The position numbers and the translations under genes are program-made. 64,000 nucleotides of DNA, taken from contig CP126204.1 in NCBI GenBank assembly GCA_030272155.1, positions 3,897,501 to 3,961,500 on the forward strand, written 5' to 3'. The notes under the pieces were generated by a model. That model made no database searches and had not been told where the DNA came from. It was given only the letters and a program-made list of their open reading frames with translations. The stretch's first letter is position 1, and each line of letters starts with the position of its first letter. The DNA comes from Tetradesmus obliquus (taxonomy: Eukaryota > Chlorophyta > Chlorophyceae > Sphaeropleales > Scenedesmaceae). Shown piece by piece: positions 42,123 through 48,137 of this stretch.

Positions 42123-43094
42123 AACACAGCAGAAGCATGCTCACCTTCCACAGTGACCACGTGCATGCCCTCCGCTGCATACGAACAGCTGCTGCTGCTG
42201 CTGCTGCTGAAACACAGCCAGGCCCAGCTCACCTTCCACTGTGACCACGTGCATGCCCTCCGCTGCGTACAGCGGGCACAGGCAGGCGTTGACTGCGCGG
42301 TGCTGCACGCGGCCGCCCTCCCAGTGCGACAGCATGACGGTGCAGGCGCCGCAGCCGCCCTCACCACAGCCCAGCTTTGTGCCTGTGAGGCCGCTCTCTG
42401 AAGAACAGTACAGGTTCAGGGATGAGAGTGCAGAATTGAAGAAGTGTGCAGGGCGAAAGGGCAGAGACAGGGAGAGAGAACTTTTGAGGTGCAGAGATAC
42501 CTATGTGTCACCAGCCACGGGTATGCTCAAAATCAGCGGATTGAGCAGATGGGGCACACAATCAGCGAACCTCCTCTGTTACTAACAGTGATTAGGGGTG
42601 CAGCACAGCAGCGGTTGCATTGAAGTTTTGCCTAACCACCAAAACATTGGCAGCCTGCATTTGATATGAAAAGCAACGACACGAGCGCAGCGAGTCCACC
42701 CGCCCAGCAGCATGCTGCAAGCAACTTGTGGAGTATATAAATGGAGTATACAAAAGCGACAGTAGGCAGCAGCTCGTGGCATCTGCAACAACTTCAGTGA
42801 CAGCTTCAGCTGCTTCAGCTCAGCAGTGCTTTGAACTCGGTGCATGGGAACTGTTGCTGCCCTGATTACGCTTCCGGCTGCAGAAGTCGTAAAACATCCA
42901 TCAAAATGTTCACAGTACGTGCGGCTCAAAGTTAAGGATTCTCAAACAGGAAGTGCCAACTCACCACGCAACCACTGCAGAAGAGTTGCCTCGCCACGAC
43001 CTAAGGGCAAGCTGTAGCGCTTCCCATTGACGTAGCAGATGGGCTTAGCGTCATCGGCAAATCCCAAAGGGCTGAGCCTGCTCGGCCTGACCAT
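23066..43094 (-). CDS. XDH: Xanthine dehydrogenase, plant type, 28 exons
   Basis: XDH oxidises hypoxanthine and xanthine to urate in purine breakdown. Exons (minus strand): 43094-42965, 42397-42233, 41074-40885, 40681-40215, 39796-39699, 39526-39449, 39160-38847, 38023-37896, 37247-37126, 35853-35692, 35278-35087, 33969-33868, 33030-32890, 32414-32234, 31690-31548, 30733-30544, 30285-30193, 29791-29640, 29186-29070, 28891-28790, 28473-28360, 27918-27793, 27313-27210, 26414-26305, 25360-25206, 24550-24439, 23678-23496, 23196-23066. All are in phase, giving 1433 residues. Two 2Fe-2S clusters ([19 protein letters not shown] with [15 protein letters not shown]) are followed by the FAD domain ([20 protein letters not shown]) and the Mo domain ([33 protein letters not shown]). 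The catalytic Glu is in KAVGEPPF, about residue 1366. The [11 protein letters not shown] linker is plant-like but carries an Ala/Ser-rich expansion. About four fifths of the gene is intron, packed with partial exon copies. Confidence 0.98.
23330..23450 (-). repeat. 3' echo of XDH exon 23678-23496
   Basis: The exon end ([17 protein letters not shown] and donor) recurs at about 23442-23357, downstream in the gene's direction, with a few substitutions. Confidence 0.9.
23690..23940 (-). repeat. Two 5' echoes of XDH exon 23678-23496 separated by CTG runs
   Basis: At about 23935-23868 and 23818-23745 the acceptor and first ~70 bases of the exon ([20 protein letters not shown] through TPN) recur almost unchanged. 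Each copy breaks off at the same place and runs into a sense-strand CTG tract (+ strand CAG at 23694-23741 and 23828-23860). Confidence 0.95.
24165..24380 (-). repeat. Two 3' echoes of XDH exon 24550-24439
   Basis: The end of the exon ([16 protein letters not shown] plus donor) recurs near 24378-24326 and 24225-24172. The repeated + strand motif is CACCTGGTCCCTTGGT followed by GGGCGCACCCAGGGGTGTGC. Confidence 0.94.
24551..24600 (-). repeat. (CTG)~15 (sense) ending at the acceptor of XDH exon 24550-24439
   Basis: The + strand CAG run directly abuts the exon. In the transcript it reads CUG repeats ending in CUGCAG before [11 protein letters not shown]. Confidence 0.95.
24770..25130 (-). repeat. 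Three 3' echoes of XDH exon 25360-25206
   Basis: Copies of the exon end ([18 protein letters not shown]) with donor lie near 25120-25062, 24985-24927 and 24835-24776. The spacing is about 140 bases and the spacers are rich in TGTAACACA-like motifs. Confidence 0.95.
25415..25490 (-). repeat. 5' echo of XDH exon 25360-25206
   Basis: The exon start ([23 protein letters not shown]) recurs at about 25486-25420, upstream of the intact exon, with a small internal deletion. Confidence 0.92.
25725..26215 (-). repeat. Four 3' echoes of XDH exon 26414-26305
   Basis: The exon end ([15 protein letters not shown] and donor) recurs near 26210-26168, 26050-25996, 25915-25866 and 25785-25738. The intervening segments share a CAACACCACTG..GGC motif, so exon end and following intron were copied together. 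Confidence 0.92.
26415..26765 (-). repeat. CTG tract and two 5' echoes of XDH exon 26414-26305
   Basis: A sense CTG run (+ strand CAG, 26418-26450) abuts the exon. Upstream of it, copies of the exon start ([14 protein letters not shown](T/M)QAYM) lie near 26592-26528 and 26760-26697, the first with its own CTG run at the acceptor. Confidence 0.94.
26930..27140 (-). repeat. Two 3' echoes of XDH exon 27313-27210
   Basis: The exon end ([21 protein letters not shown]) recurs near 27135-27064 and 27000-26932 with donor, separated by segments containing CCCTAAACC and CCCCAAACC. Confidence 0.94.
27560..27740 (-). repeat. Two 3' echoes of XDH exon 27918-27793
   Basis: ELG(V/M)..[14 protein letters not shown] with donor recurs near 27735-27677 and 27625-27560, downstream of the intact exon. 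Confidence 0.93.
27970..28180 (-). repeat. Two 5' echoes of XDH exon 27918-27793
   Basis: Acceptor plus [13 protein letters not shown](L/V)HTKMA recurs near 28175-28112 and 28028-27972. Each breaks off at the same codon and enters AT-rich sequence. Confidence 0.94.
28505..28625 (-). repeat. 5' echo of XDH exon 28473-28360 with CTG runs
   Basis: [19 protein letters not shown], a diverged copy of [19 protein letters not shown], lies at 28580-28518. Sense CTG runs sit at both the echo and the real acceptor (+ strand CAG, 28490-28506 and 28583-28612). Confidence 0.93.
29030..29290 (-). repeat. Echoes around XDH exon 29186-29070
   Basis: A short 3' echo (THFGM with GTGAGT, about 29055-29037) lies downstream. 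A 5' echo fragment (TGCTGAGGTGTTGATGGAGC on the minus strand, near 29276-29255) lies upstream. A sense CTG run ends at the acceptor. Confidence 0.8.
29300..29610 (-). repeat. Two 3' echoes of XDH exon 29791-29640
   Basis: MCRTN(I/T)[12 protein letters not shown] with donor recurs near 29570-29503 and 29435-29368. The conserved Mo-domain motif FRGFGGP is therefore encoded three times, but only one copy is attached to a full exon. Confidence 0.94.
29830..30005 (-). repeat. Two 5' echoes of XDH exon 29791-29640
   Basis: [12 protein letters not shown] (about 29877-29837) and a more decayed copy (about 30002-29920) precede the intact [12 protein letters not shown]. Confidence 0.85.
30400..30480 (-). 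repeat. 3' echo of XDH exon 30733-30544
   Basis: [20 protein letters not shown] with donor recurs at 30471-30404, nearly identical to the end of the intact exon. Confidence 0.95.
30805..31260 (-). repeat. Four 5' echoes of XDH exon 30733-30544
   Basis: Acceptor plus IYVASTLG(V/A)P(M/T)HKLVCKT recurs near 31253-31197, 31110-31057, 31003-30953 and 30870-30812. The intervening segments are also alike (GTTGTTGACGACGCATGC-type motifs), giving a period of about 145 bases. Confidence 0.95.
31365..31460 (-). repeat. 3' echo of XDH exon 31690-31548
   Basis: A short copy of the exon end (CCCACCAAGCACCAGGTG on the minus strand, near 31398-31370) lies downstream of the intact TQAPTKHQ and its donor. 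Further weak similarity extends to about 31455. Confidence 0.75.
31803..31890 (-). repeat. 5' echo of XDH exon 31690-31548
   Basis: [20 protein letters not shown] recurs at 31880-31808, upstream of the intact exon, and breaks off after the EPN codons. Confidence 0.94.
31990..32125 (-). repeat. 3' echo of XDH exon 32414-32234
   Basis: [20 protein letters not shown] through DLEAGFAG with donor recurs at about 32096-32001 with a handful of changes. Confidence 0.95.
32485..32530 (-). repeat. 5' echo fragment of XDH exon 32414-32234
   Basis: Acceptor CTGCAG followed by GTCATTGGCGTGGTGGTGCG repeats the exon start for about 25 bases and breaks off. Confidence 0.85.
32750..32840 (-). repeat. 3' echo of XDH exon 33030-32890
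   Basis: [20 protein letters not shown] through CVGQV with the donor GTGTGC recurs at 32834-32756, almost identical to the end of the intact exon. Confidence 0.95.
33225..33770 (-). repeat. Three 3' echoes of XDH exon 33969-33868
   Basis: [16 protein letters not shown] with donor recurs near 33765-33708, 33545-33489 and 33310-33262, each followed by a trinucleotide run. Downstream segments (CAGCGGCTTGTACTGGTCAC-type) are shared too. Confidence 0.93.
33970..34035 (-). repeat. Sense CTG tract near the acceptor of XDH exon 33969-33868
   Basis: The + strand CAG run (33977-34029) lies immediately upstream, in the transcript, of the CCCCTGCAG acceptor. Confidence 0.93.
34160..34970 (-). repeat. 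Four 3' echoes of XDH exon 35278-35087
   Basis: FHHEVPQA(A/T)[13 protein letters not shown] through SADLQ recurs near 34960-34875, 34699-34616, 34466-34382 and 34266-34169, with increasing decay. Spacers of 150-200 bases share a CCAGCCAGCC and CACAACACAAC character. Confidence 0.95.
35285..35395 (-). repeat. Decayed 5' echo of XDH exon 35278-35087
   Basis: [10 protein letters not shown] (about 35388-35350) resembles the intact [11 protein letters not shown] and lies upstream of it. Confidence 0.6.
35462..35642 (-). repeat. Two 3' echoes of XDH exon 35853-35692
   Basis: YRNSLA(G/A)[10 protein letters not shown] with donor GTGAGTCTGAC recurs near 35636-35576 and 35522-35465. Confidence 0.95.
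35898..36240 (-). repeat. Three 5' echoes of XDH exon 35853-35692
   Basis: Acceptor plus [20 protein letters not shown]-like sequence recurs near 35985-35900, 36112-36045 and 36235-36160. Confidence 0.94.
36360..37000 (-). repeat. Five 3' echoes of XDH exon 37247-37126
   Basis: [18 protein letters not shown], or close variants, recurs near 36992-36942, 36784-36730, 36663-36612, 36550-36498 and 36432-36382, each followed by GCGGCTGCAGCTG-like sequence. This is one of the longest arrays in the window. Confidence 0.95.
37340..37502 (-). repeat. Two 5' echoes of XDH exon 37247-37126
   Basis: CTGCAG acceptors or remnants followed by [12 protein letters not shown] or [12 protein letters not shown] recur near 37498-37460 and 37382-37347 and break off at the same codon. 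Confidence 0.94.
37640..37815 (-). repeat. 3' echoes of XDH exon 38023-37896
   Basis: [20 protein letters not shown] with GTGAGT donor recurs at 37803-37740. A shorter remnant with the AATGCAG/GTGGGA donor lies at 37670-37650. Confidence 0.93.
38085..38565 (-). repeat. Four 5' echoes of XDH exon 38023-37896
   Basis: Acceptor plus [12 protein letters not shown] (with [12 protein letters not shown] in one copy) recurs near 38560-38510, 38436-38378, 38292-38245 and 38155-38105, spaced about 120-140 bases. The copies break off at different depths, so they are separate events or have eroded differently. Confidence 0.95.
38625..38800 (-). repeat. 3' echoes of XDH exon 39160-38847
   Basis: [20 protein letters not shown] through KFFLGHR with donor recurs at 38719-38630. 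A short remnant with TGTGGGCTACAGGTGAG lies at 38793-38776. Confidence 0.93.
39161..39240 (-). repeat. (CTG)~22 (sense) ending at the acceptor of XDH exon 39160-38847
   Basis: The + strand CAG run abuts the exon. The transcript reads CUG repeats, then CUGCAG, then [13 protein letters not shown]. Confidence 0.96.
39858..39910 (-). repeat. 5' echo of XDH exon 39796-39699
   Basis: CACCTGGTACCGGTCCACGC followed by TGGAGCAGCTGCTCAC repeats the exon start ([13 protein letters not shown]) with a three-base deletion, about 70 bases upstream of the intact exon. Confidence 0.9.
41105..41390 (-). repeat. Three 5' echoes of XDH exon 41074-40885
   Basis: CTGCAG acceptors followed by [10 protein letters not shown](P/Q)VQAA-like sequence recur near 41383-41318, 41275-41195 and 41172-41135. 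Each ends within the LANSHGS codons, before the CGFCTPG cluster motif. Confidence 0.94.
41690..42195 (-). repeat. Four 3' echoes of XDH exon 42397-42233 with trinucleotide runs
   Basis: The + strand motif GCTCACCTTCCACTGTGACC, continuing ACGTGCATGCCC..CGCTGCATAC, recurs near 41767, 41874, 41987 and 42140. It encodes [13 protein letters not shown] plus donor on the minus strand. Each copy is joined to a + strand CTG run, that is, sense CAG, opposite to most acceptor tracts. Confidence 0.95.
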
Positions 43095-43603
43095 TCTCGG
43101 CTCCTCCTACGTTGTCCTACTGCTGGTAAGGGTTGATGTGTGACCTCCGCAGAACAGCCTTTCAGCTCCTGTAGCTGACCCCAATGGCTTGTCACGATTG
43201 CAAGGGCTAGTTTACAGCTATCATACAGGCCAAGAGGCCCATGACAGAAAAAGCTACAAGCCCCAGACTTCCCAGCACCTCTGTCAAGTCACTCCGATTA
43301 CGGAAGACACCGATCTCAGACAATTGAACGGGCAGATAGAGGAGAAAGCAGACCAAGTGGGTTCTGATGAAGGATACATAACAGCACATGTCTGCCATGT
43401 GCAAGAAACACGAACCCCAGGTCACCCATTGGCCGATCTAGCTGCAACACGTTGCAACTTGATTGCTGCGGCACTATTACACTTTGCTACAGCAGGAGCG
43501 CGTGGTTGGCCCCCTCGTCTCGGCCCTGCGTGTCAGCTGCGACAGCTGCATATGTGTCAAACGTAAACTCTCAAACGTTGATAAAAAATAGTTACGAGTC
43601 TCG
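43095..43603. promoter_or_regulatory. Shared upstream region of XDH (-) and gene 43604 (+)
   Basis: About 500 bases separate the divergent start codons. The segment lacks CTG runs and is comparatively AT-rich just before 43604 (GATAAAAAATAG near 43580). It probably holds both promoters; no defined motif was recognised. Confidence 0.35.
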
Positions 43604-46600
43604 ATGGCACGCAAAGGCGGCAGCACCCCGGCACAGCAGCAGCAGCAACAACAGCAGCAGCAGCAACAGGAGCAGGACTCGGGCACAGAGCAAGCAGTAG
43701 AGGCTCCTGATGGCAGTGTCCTGCAGGCAGTGCAGCCGAAGATGGACCAGCAAGAGCAGCAGGAGCCTGACACAGACACGGTGCAGGAGCTGCTTGCAGG
43801 AAACTACAGCGAGGAGATAGTCAACGAGGTGAGCAGCAGTGGCAGCAGCAGCCAGAATGGCATAATCGCGTGCTGTTGCGGCTGTTTGCTCTGTTGGATT
43901 GAAGCTTCAGACAAGTCTTAGTGCACCTTGTGCTGCTGGCAGAGCAGACAGCAGTACATGCAGCTGTCGCGGCAATTAACAGTGTCTCTGTACTCAGCAT
44001 AATGTGTACACTGTGACGTTAAATTCACCAGGCGTTGGCAGAGCTCATCGCATGTACACTTTGCAGCCGCACTTCCGTCATGCACGCAATTGTGGCCCAC
44101 CAATGCTCTGTATTATGTGTACACTGTGACGGTGCATCCAGCAGGCATTAGCAGAGCTCATCGCAGCCCCAACAGGTACGTGCATGCACTGCAACTGCAC
44201 TGCCTATTACGCACACAGCCGTCTGGCCGTCTTGCCTGCCTGCTCACCACCAGTACAGCAGCAACAGGCGCATCCCATGCTCTCTCGCAGCACCGCAGCA
44301 CCCCAACCCAAAACACCAATGATATCAAATTTCAAACATCACCCATCGTTTGCGCAGGTCCGCCGCTACGGCGCGCCGCAATGGGAGCAGACAGAGTCCT
44401 CTCTAGACCCTGTGGACGACATCGGGGTTTTCTACGACTATGACTTCAAGCTGCCGCCGCAAGTGCATGACGACTACGTGGCTGCTGCACGGGACGAGAT
44501 CATCAGCCTGGAGTTGATGAAGCGGTCGGTGGACCCTGCCATTAAAGCGCAAATCGAGCAGCGCAGGTGAGGGCAGCGGCTAGGGTTTTGATGTTGGCGC
44601 GGTGCAGTTCAGGTGATGACTGCTGTGTGGGACGAGATCATCAGCCTGGAGTTGATGAAGCGGCCGCTGGACCCTGCCATTAAAGCGCAGATCGAGCAGC
44701 GCAGGTCAGGCCCAGGAATGGGGAATGGGGTTTTGGGGGTGGTGTGGTCGGGGTTGAGGTGGCTCTTGCTGTGTGGGATGAGATCAAGAATCAGCCTGGA
44801 GCTGATGAAGCGGCCGGTGGACCCTGCCATTAAAGCACAGATGGAGCAGCGCAGGTGGGGGTGGCGGCTAGGGTTTTGATACTGATGTGGTGGGGGTAAA
44901 TTGCTGCTGCACGGGATGAAATCATCAGCCTGGAGCTGATGAAGCGGCCGGTGGACCCTGCCGTTAAAGCGCAGATCGAGCAGCGCAGGTGAGGCCCGAA
45001 TTGGGGTTTTGGGGGTGGTGCGGTCGGGGCTGTAACGGCGCCTGAAGCGGCGGATGCGGACATCACCACCCAGGCTGAGGCATTCATCCCATGCAGCAGG
45101 CGCAGTTGACGAAGCGGTCGGTGAACTTGCACAGATTGAGCACCGCAAGCGAGAGGTTCGTTCAAGGCAGCTTTGCGGCTCTGGGATTGTCGTTGCGGGG
45201 TATGGATGAGTCTATGATTTCTGCGCTCTAGGCAGCTGGTAGAGGGCCACCATTCTGGCTGAAGTGGGGTCCTTCACGGCGGGGCCGTGTTTGCAGGCAG
45301 CTGGTGGAGGGCCGCCATGCAGCGGTGCGCTGGATGAATCACAACGCTCACTTCTACTTCAACCACTACTTCTAACAATTCTGTTTGTTGCGCTCAATAT
45401 GTATTTGCAGGCAGCTGGTGGAGGGCCGCCATGCAGAGGACGTGCGCTGGATGAAGCACAAGGCCTACTACAAAGGAGTGGCCAAAGTCAGGGCAGCAAA
45501 GAAGCAGCTGGAGCAGCTTGAGGCCGAGGAAGCCGAAGAGGCAGCAGCAGCAGCAGCAGGTGGCAGTACAGCAGGTGCTACTGCTGCACAGGTCGCCAAG
45601 CAGCTTCCCAGCAAGAGCAGCAGCAGCAGCAGCAAGCCGCGCAACCGGCTTGCAATGTACTCGGAAGGGGAGTTCCTAGAAGAGATAAGTGATCCCAGTG
45701 AGTGGGAAGCAGGCTGGAATGCAGCCTCATATGCAAACCATCCGGAGGTGCTGCAGCAGCTGCGCAGTGCATTTGCGGGGAGCTTGGGGCTTCAGTATGT
45801 GAGTCCGCAGCAGCAGGCGGCGCGCGAGGCGGTAGCGGCAGCAGCAGCAGCGGAGGAGGCGGAGCAGCAGGCGCAGGCGGCACAGCTGGAGGCTGCGAGA
45901 GAGGCGTGGCTGGCAAAGCACTCCCCTTATCAGGTGCGTGGGTGATTTGTTTGGCACGTGCAATCTCAGCTGTTGTGGCAGCTGTTGTTTGCTGCGTTGA
46001 GGGTGTAGCGCACAGCTGGAAGCTGCAAGAGAGGCGTGGCTGGCAAAGCACTCCCCGTACCAGGTAATTGGAAGTCACTTGAAGCTTTTCAGTAGTGAAG
46101 CTCTTTATGCTTCGTGGCTGAGGCAACAGAGCGCCTGTGCCTTCCTCTGGAGTGTTTCAGCGGAAGTTCTACTGTAGTTTGTTGTGGATGCTGCTGTCAA
46201 AAAAGATTGTGGAAAGGCGCAGCTGGAGGCTGCTCGGGAGGCATGGCTGGCAAATCACTCTCCATCTCAGGTGCGTGGGTTTAATTCACTATGTTGACAT
46301 CTGCCATCTCAGCTGTTGAGGCAGCACTGCATTCTGCTGTGTCGGCAGTGCAGGGCGTGGTATGTAGTTGTGCCAGGGTTGCTTGTGTTTTGGCGATGTT
46401 GCTTTGTATTGTGTCTCAAGTTCTCGAGCAGACATGCGGGTTGCCGCCTGTGCCACTGCTGGAGGCTGCGAGAGAGGCCTGGCTGGCAAAGCACTCCCCG
46501 TATCAGGTGTGTGGGCTTTGATCAAAGCTTTCATGGCTGCTTTGTTGGTTGGTGTGGCTGCAGGGTAGCTTGGGTGCCTGCCGCTGGGAAGCTTCAGCTG

Positions 46601-47085
46601 TAGATCAGCTGTAGGTGCTGCTGCCACAAAAGAGTTTGGGCAAGGCAGGCAATCATCAGACCACGCGCGAACGTGGGCTACAGCAGTGGCGGTCTGCCCT
46701 GACACACTCCGCTGTGCACATGCCATGTTGCTTTGCATGTTGGGTCCTGCTTGGGGACCTCTGACTTTTTGCATATTGGTAAACCTGTTTTACGCCCTTG
46801 CCGCCACAACTGTTGCCGCCACGCCTGTTGTGTCTGCAGGCCTACACCCCAGAGTACCTGGCTCGCCAGAAGCGGCAGCAGCAGCTGGATGCACATCGGC
46901 GCCACAAGCAGCAGGCTTTCTGGCTCAGCCTGGGCCTGGCAGTGGGCAGCAATGTGGTGCGCTGGTGGTCTGCGCGCGGCGGCAAGCAGCAGCAGCGGCG
47001 ACGCCGCGGCAGTGCGGCAGGCGCGGAGGGCGGCAGCAGGCGCAGCACGCGGCCTGCGACTCCACTCATGGCTGTGGCTGAGTAG
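43604..47085 (+). CDS. Unknown protein with polyQ N-terminus and C-terminal hydrophobic helix
   Basis: A five-exon model in phase: 43604-43828, 44145-44175, 44254-44566, 45411-45933 and 46840-47085 (TAG), giving 445 residues. I recognise no family. The order is: a Gln-rich stretch (residues 11-22); an acidic segment ending SEEIVNEALAELIAAPT; a conserved-looking core with RRYGAPQWEQTESSLDP, IGVFYDYDFKLPPQVHDDY and DEIISLELMKRSVDPAIKAQ; HAEDVRWMKHKAYYKG; an Ala/Glu-rich coiled region; and a C-terminal block AYTPEYLARQKRQQQLD, then a hydrophobic FWLSLGLAVGSNVVRWW and a basic tail. The tail could be a membrane anchor or a packed helix. The exon 2 to exon 3 junction is the least certain. A TGTAA ten bases after the stop and another near 47475 are possible poly(A) signals. 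Coding status is supported by the preserved frame and by exon copies. Confidence 0.78.
44022..44075 (+). repeat. 5' echo of the 31-bp exon 44145-44175
   Basis: CACCAGGCGTTGGCAGAGCT followed by CATCGCA repeats acceptor and exon start about 115 bases upstream. The flanking TGTGTACACTGTGACG is duplicated as well (44003-44018 and 44117-44132). Confidence 0.88.
44600..45000 (+). repeat. Three 3' echoes of exon 44254-44566
   Basis: DEIISLELMKRP(L/V)DPA(I/V)KAQIEQRR with donor GTGAGG, GTCAGG or GTGGGG recurs near 44628-44705, 44776-44855 and 44915-44990. The exon-derived part is strongly conserved while the intron parts differ. Confidence 0.96.
45228..45350 (+). repeat. Two 5' echoes of exon 45411-45933
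   Basis: (G)CAGCTGGT(A/G)GAGGGCC recurs at 45233 and 45297. The second copy extends through GCCATGCAG..GTGCGCTGGATGAA, followed by CACAA. The intact exon follows at 45411. Confidence 0.93.
46008..46515 (+). repeat. Three 3' echoes of exon 45411-45933
   Basis: LEAAREAWLAKHSPYQ-type ends with donor recur near 46014-46066, 46218-46275 and 46460-46511. Confidence 0.95.
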
Positions 47086-47164
47086 CCATGTGCTGTAAAA
47101 ATGGACAGTCTACTGCTGTACTTGAGGTGTAGGTGGTGGCCTTCCAAGCCTGTCACTCGTCTGC

Positions 47165-47360
47165 AAACAGCAGCAGCAGCAGCAGCAGGCCTTCTGGCTC
47201 AGCCTGGGACTGGCGGTGGCAGCAATGTGGTGTGCTGGCGGTCTGCACGCGGCGGCAAGCAGCAGCAGCGGCGGCGCCACGGCAGCGCGGCAGGCGAGGG
47301 CGGCAGCAGGCGCAGCACGCGGCCTGCGACACCCTTCATGGCTGTGACTGAGTAGTGGTG
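47165..47360 (+). repeat. 3' echo of the last exon, including the stop
   Basis: About 180 bases repeat the terminal exon from QQAFWLSLGLAV to LMAV(A/T)E and the TAG stop, with small deletions. It could act as an alternative last exon, but it lies behind the first stop codon. Confidence 0.93.
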
Positions 47361-48137
47361 GAATTGAATATGGTGTGCGCCCTGATGGGGTGTGGTGTTG
47401 TTGTTGATTGCGCAACTTCATTAACCTGCTGGCAAGGCGGTGTCTGGCGCCGTTGCGGCAGCGGGTGATGTGCATGTAAAAGGACGAGTATGTACAGTGG
47501 ATGTGGTGAGGGCCACAGGGCGCACTGCCTCCATTCAGCATCCTATGGGGATGTCTGCTGACACGTGTTTAGGGTGCAGGTATTGGTAGGCTTGGCGCAA
47601 GCTTTTTATTGGCGCAATGCGTTGTCAGCTTGTGGTGTAGCGCCTTGCGCCGCAAGGCTTGCGGCATTGCAGGCTGCTTCCATGTGTCCGCATGACACAA
47701 GCACCGCCAGACAATTATCTTCAAGCTCGCAGAGTGCAGTTCCAGTCTATTGTCTGACGTAAACGAGGAAGACACGCACGACAGCTTCAGCCTTGCGCCG
47801 AAGCTGTGACCTGTATTGCCATGCAAGCAATCGCAGCTTGAGACGGTTCAATGTTCTTAGATTTAACGTAAACGGTAGCCAATCACAGCGAAATTCAGTA
47901 TGACTGAGTGTCAACCCCCCGGAAGGGGGAGGGAAGAAAGAGGAACTTTCAACTCGTTCTCACTTTCGTCACACATAGCAAATCCTACATCAGCAATTAT
48001 ATCGACTACAAAAGCACTATCTACAAAAACGAACTGTACACGTTCATTCCCTCTGTTGACATAGCAGAGAGTTCTTCTGCACTTCACAGTCATCCGTGTT
48101 TGTTGTACAGCGCGATCGTCGCTCAGGGGCGGTCGAT
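47361..48137. other. Intergenic region and chitinase leader
   Basis: No gene is recognised. The stretch 47900-48060 is unusually AT-rich and free of CTG repeats (ATCAGCAATTATATCGAC around 47990) and probably contains the chitinase promoter and 5' UTR. Confidence 0.4.
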
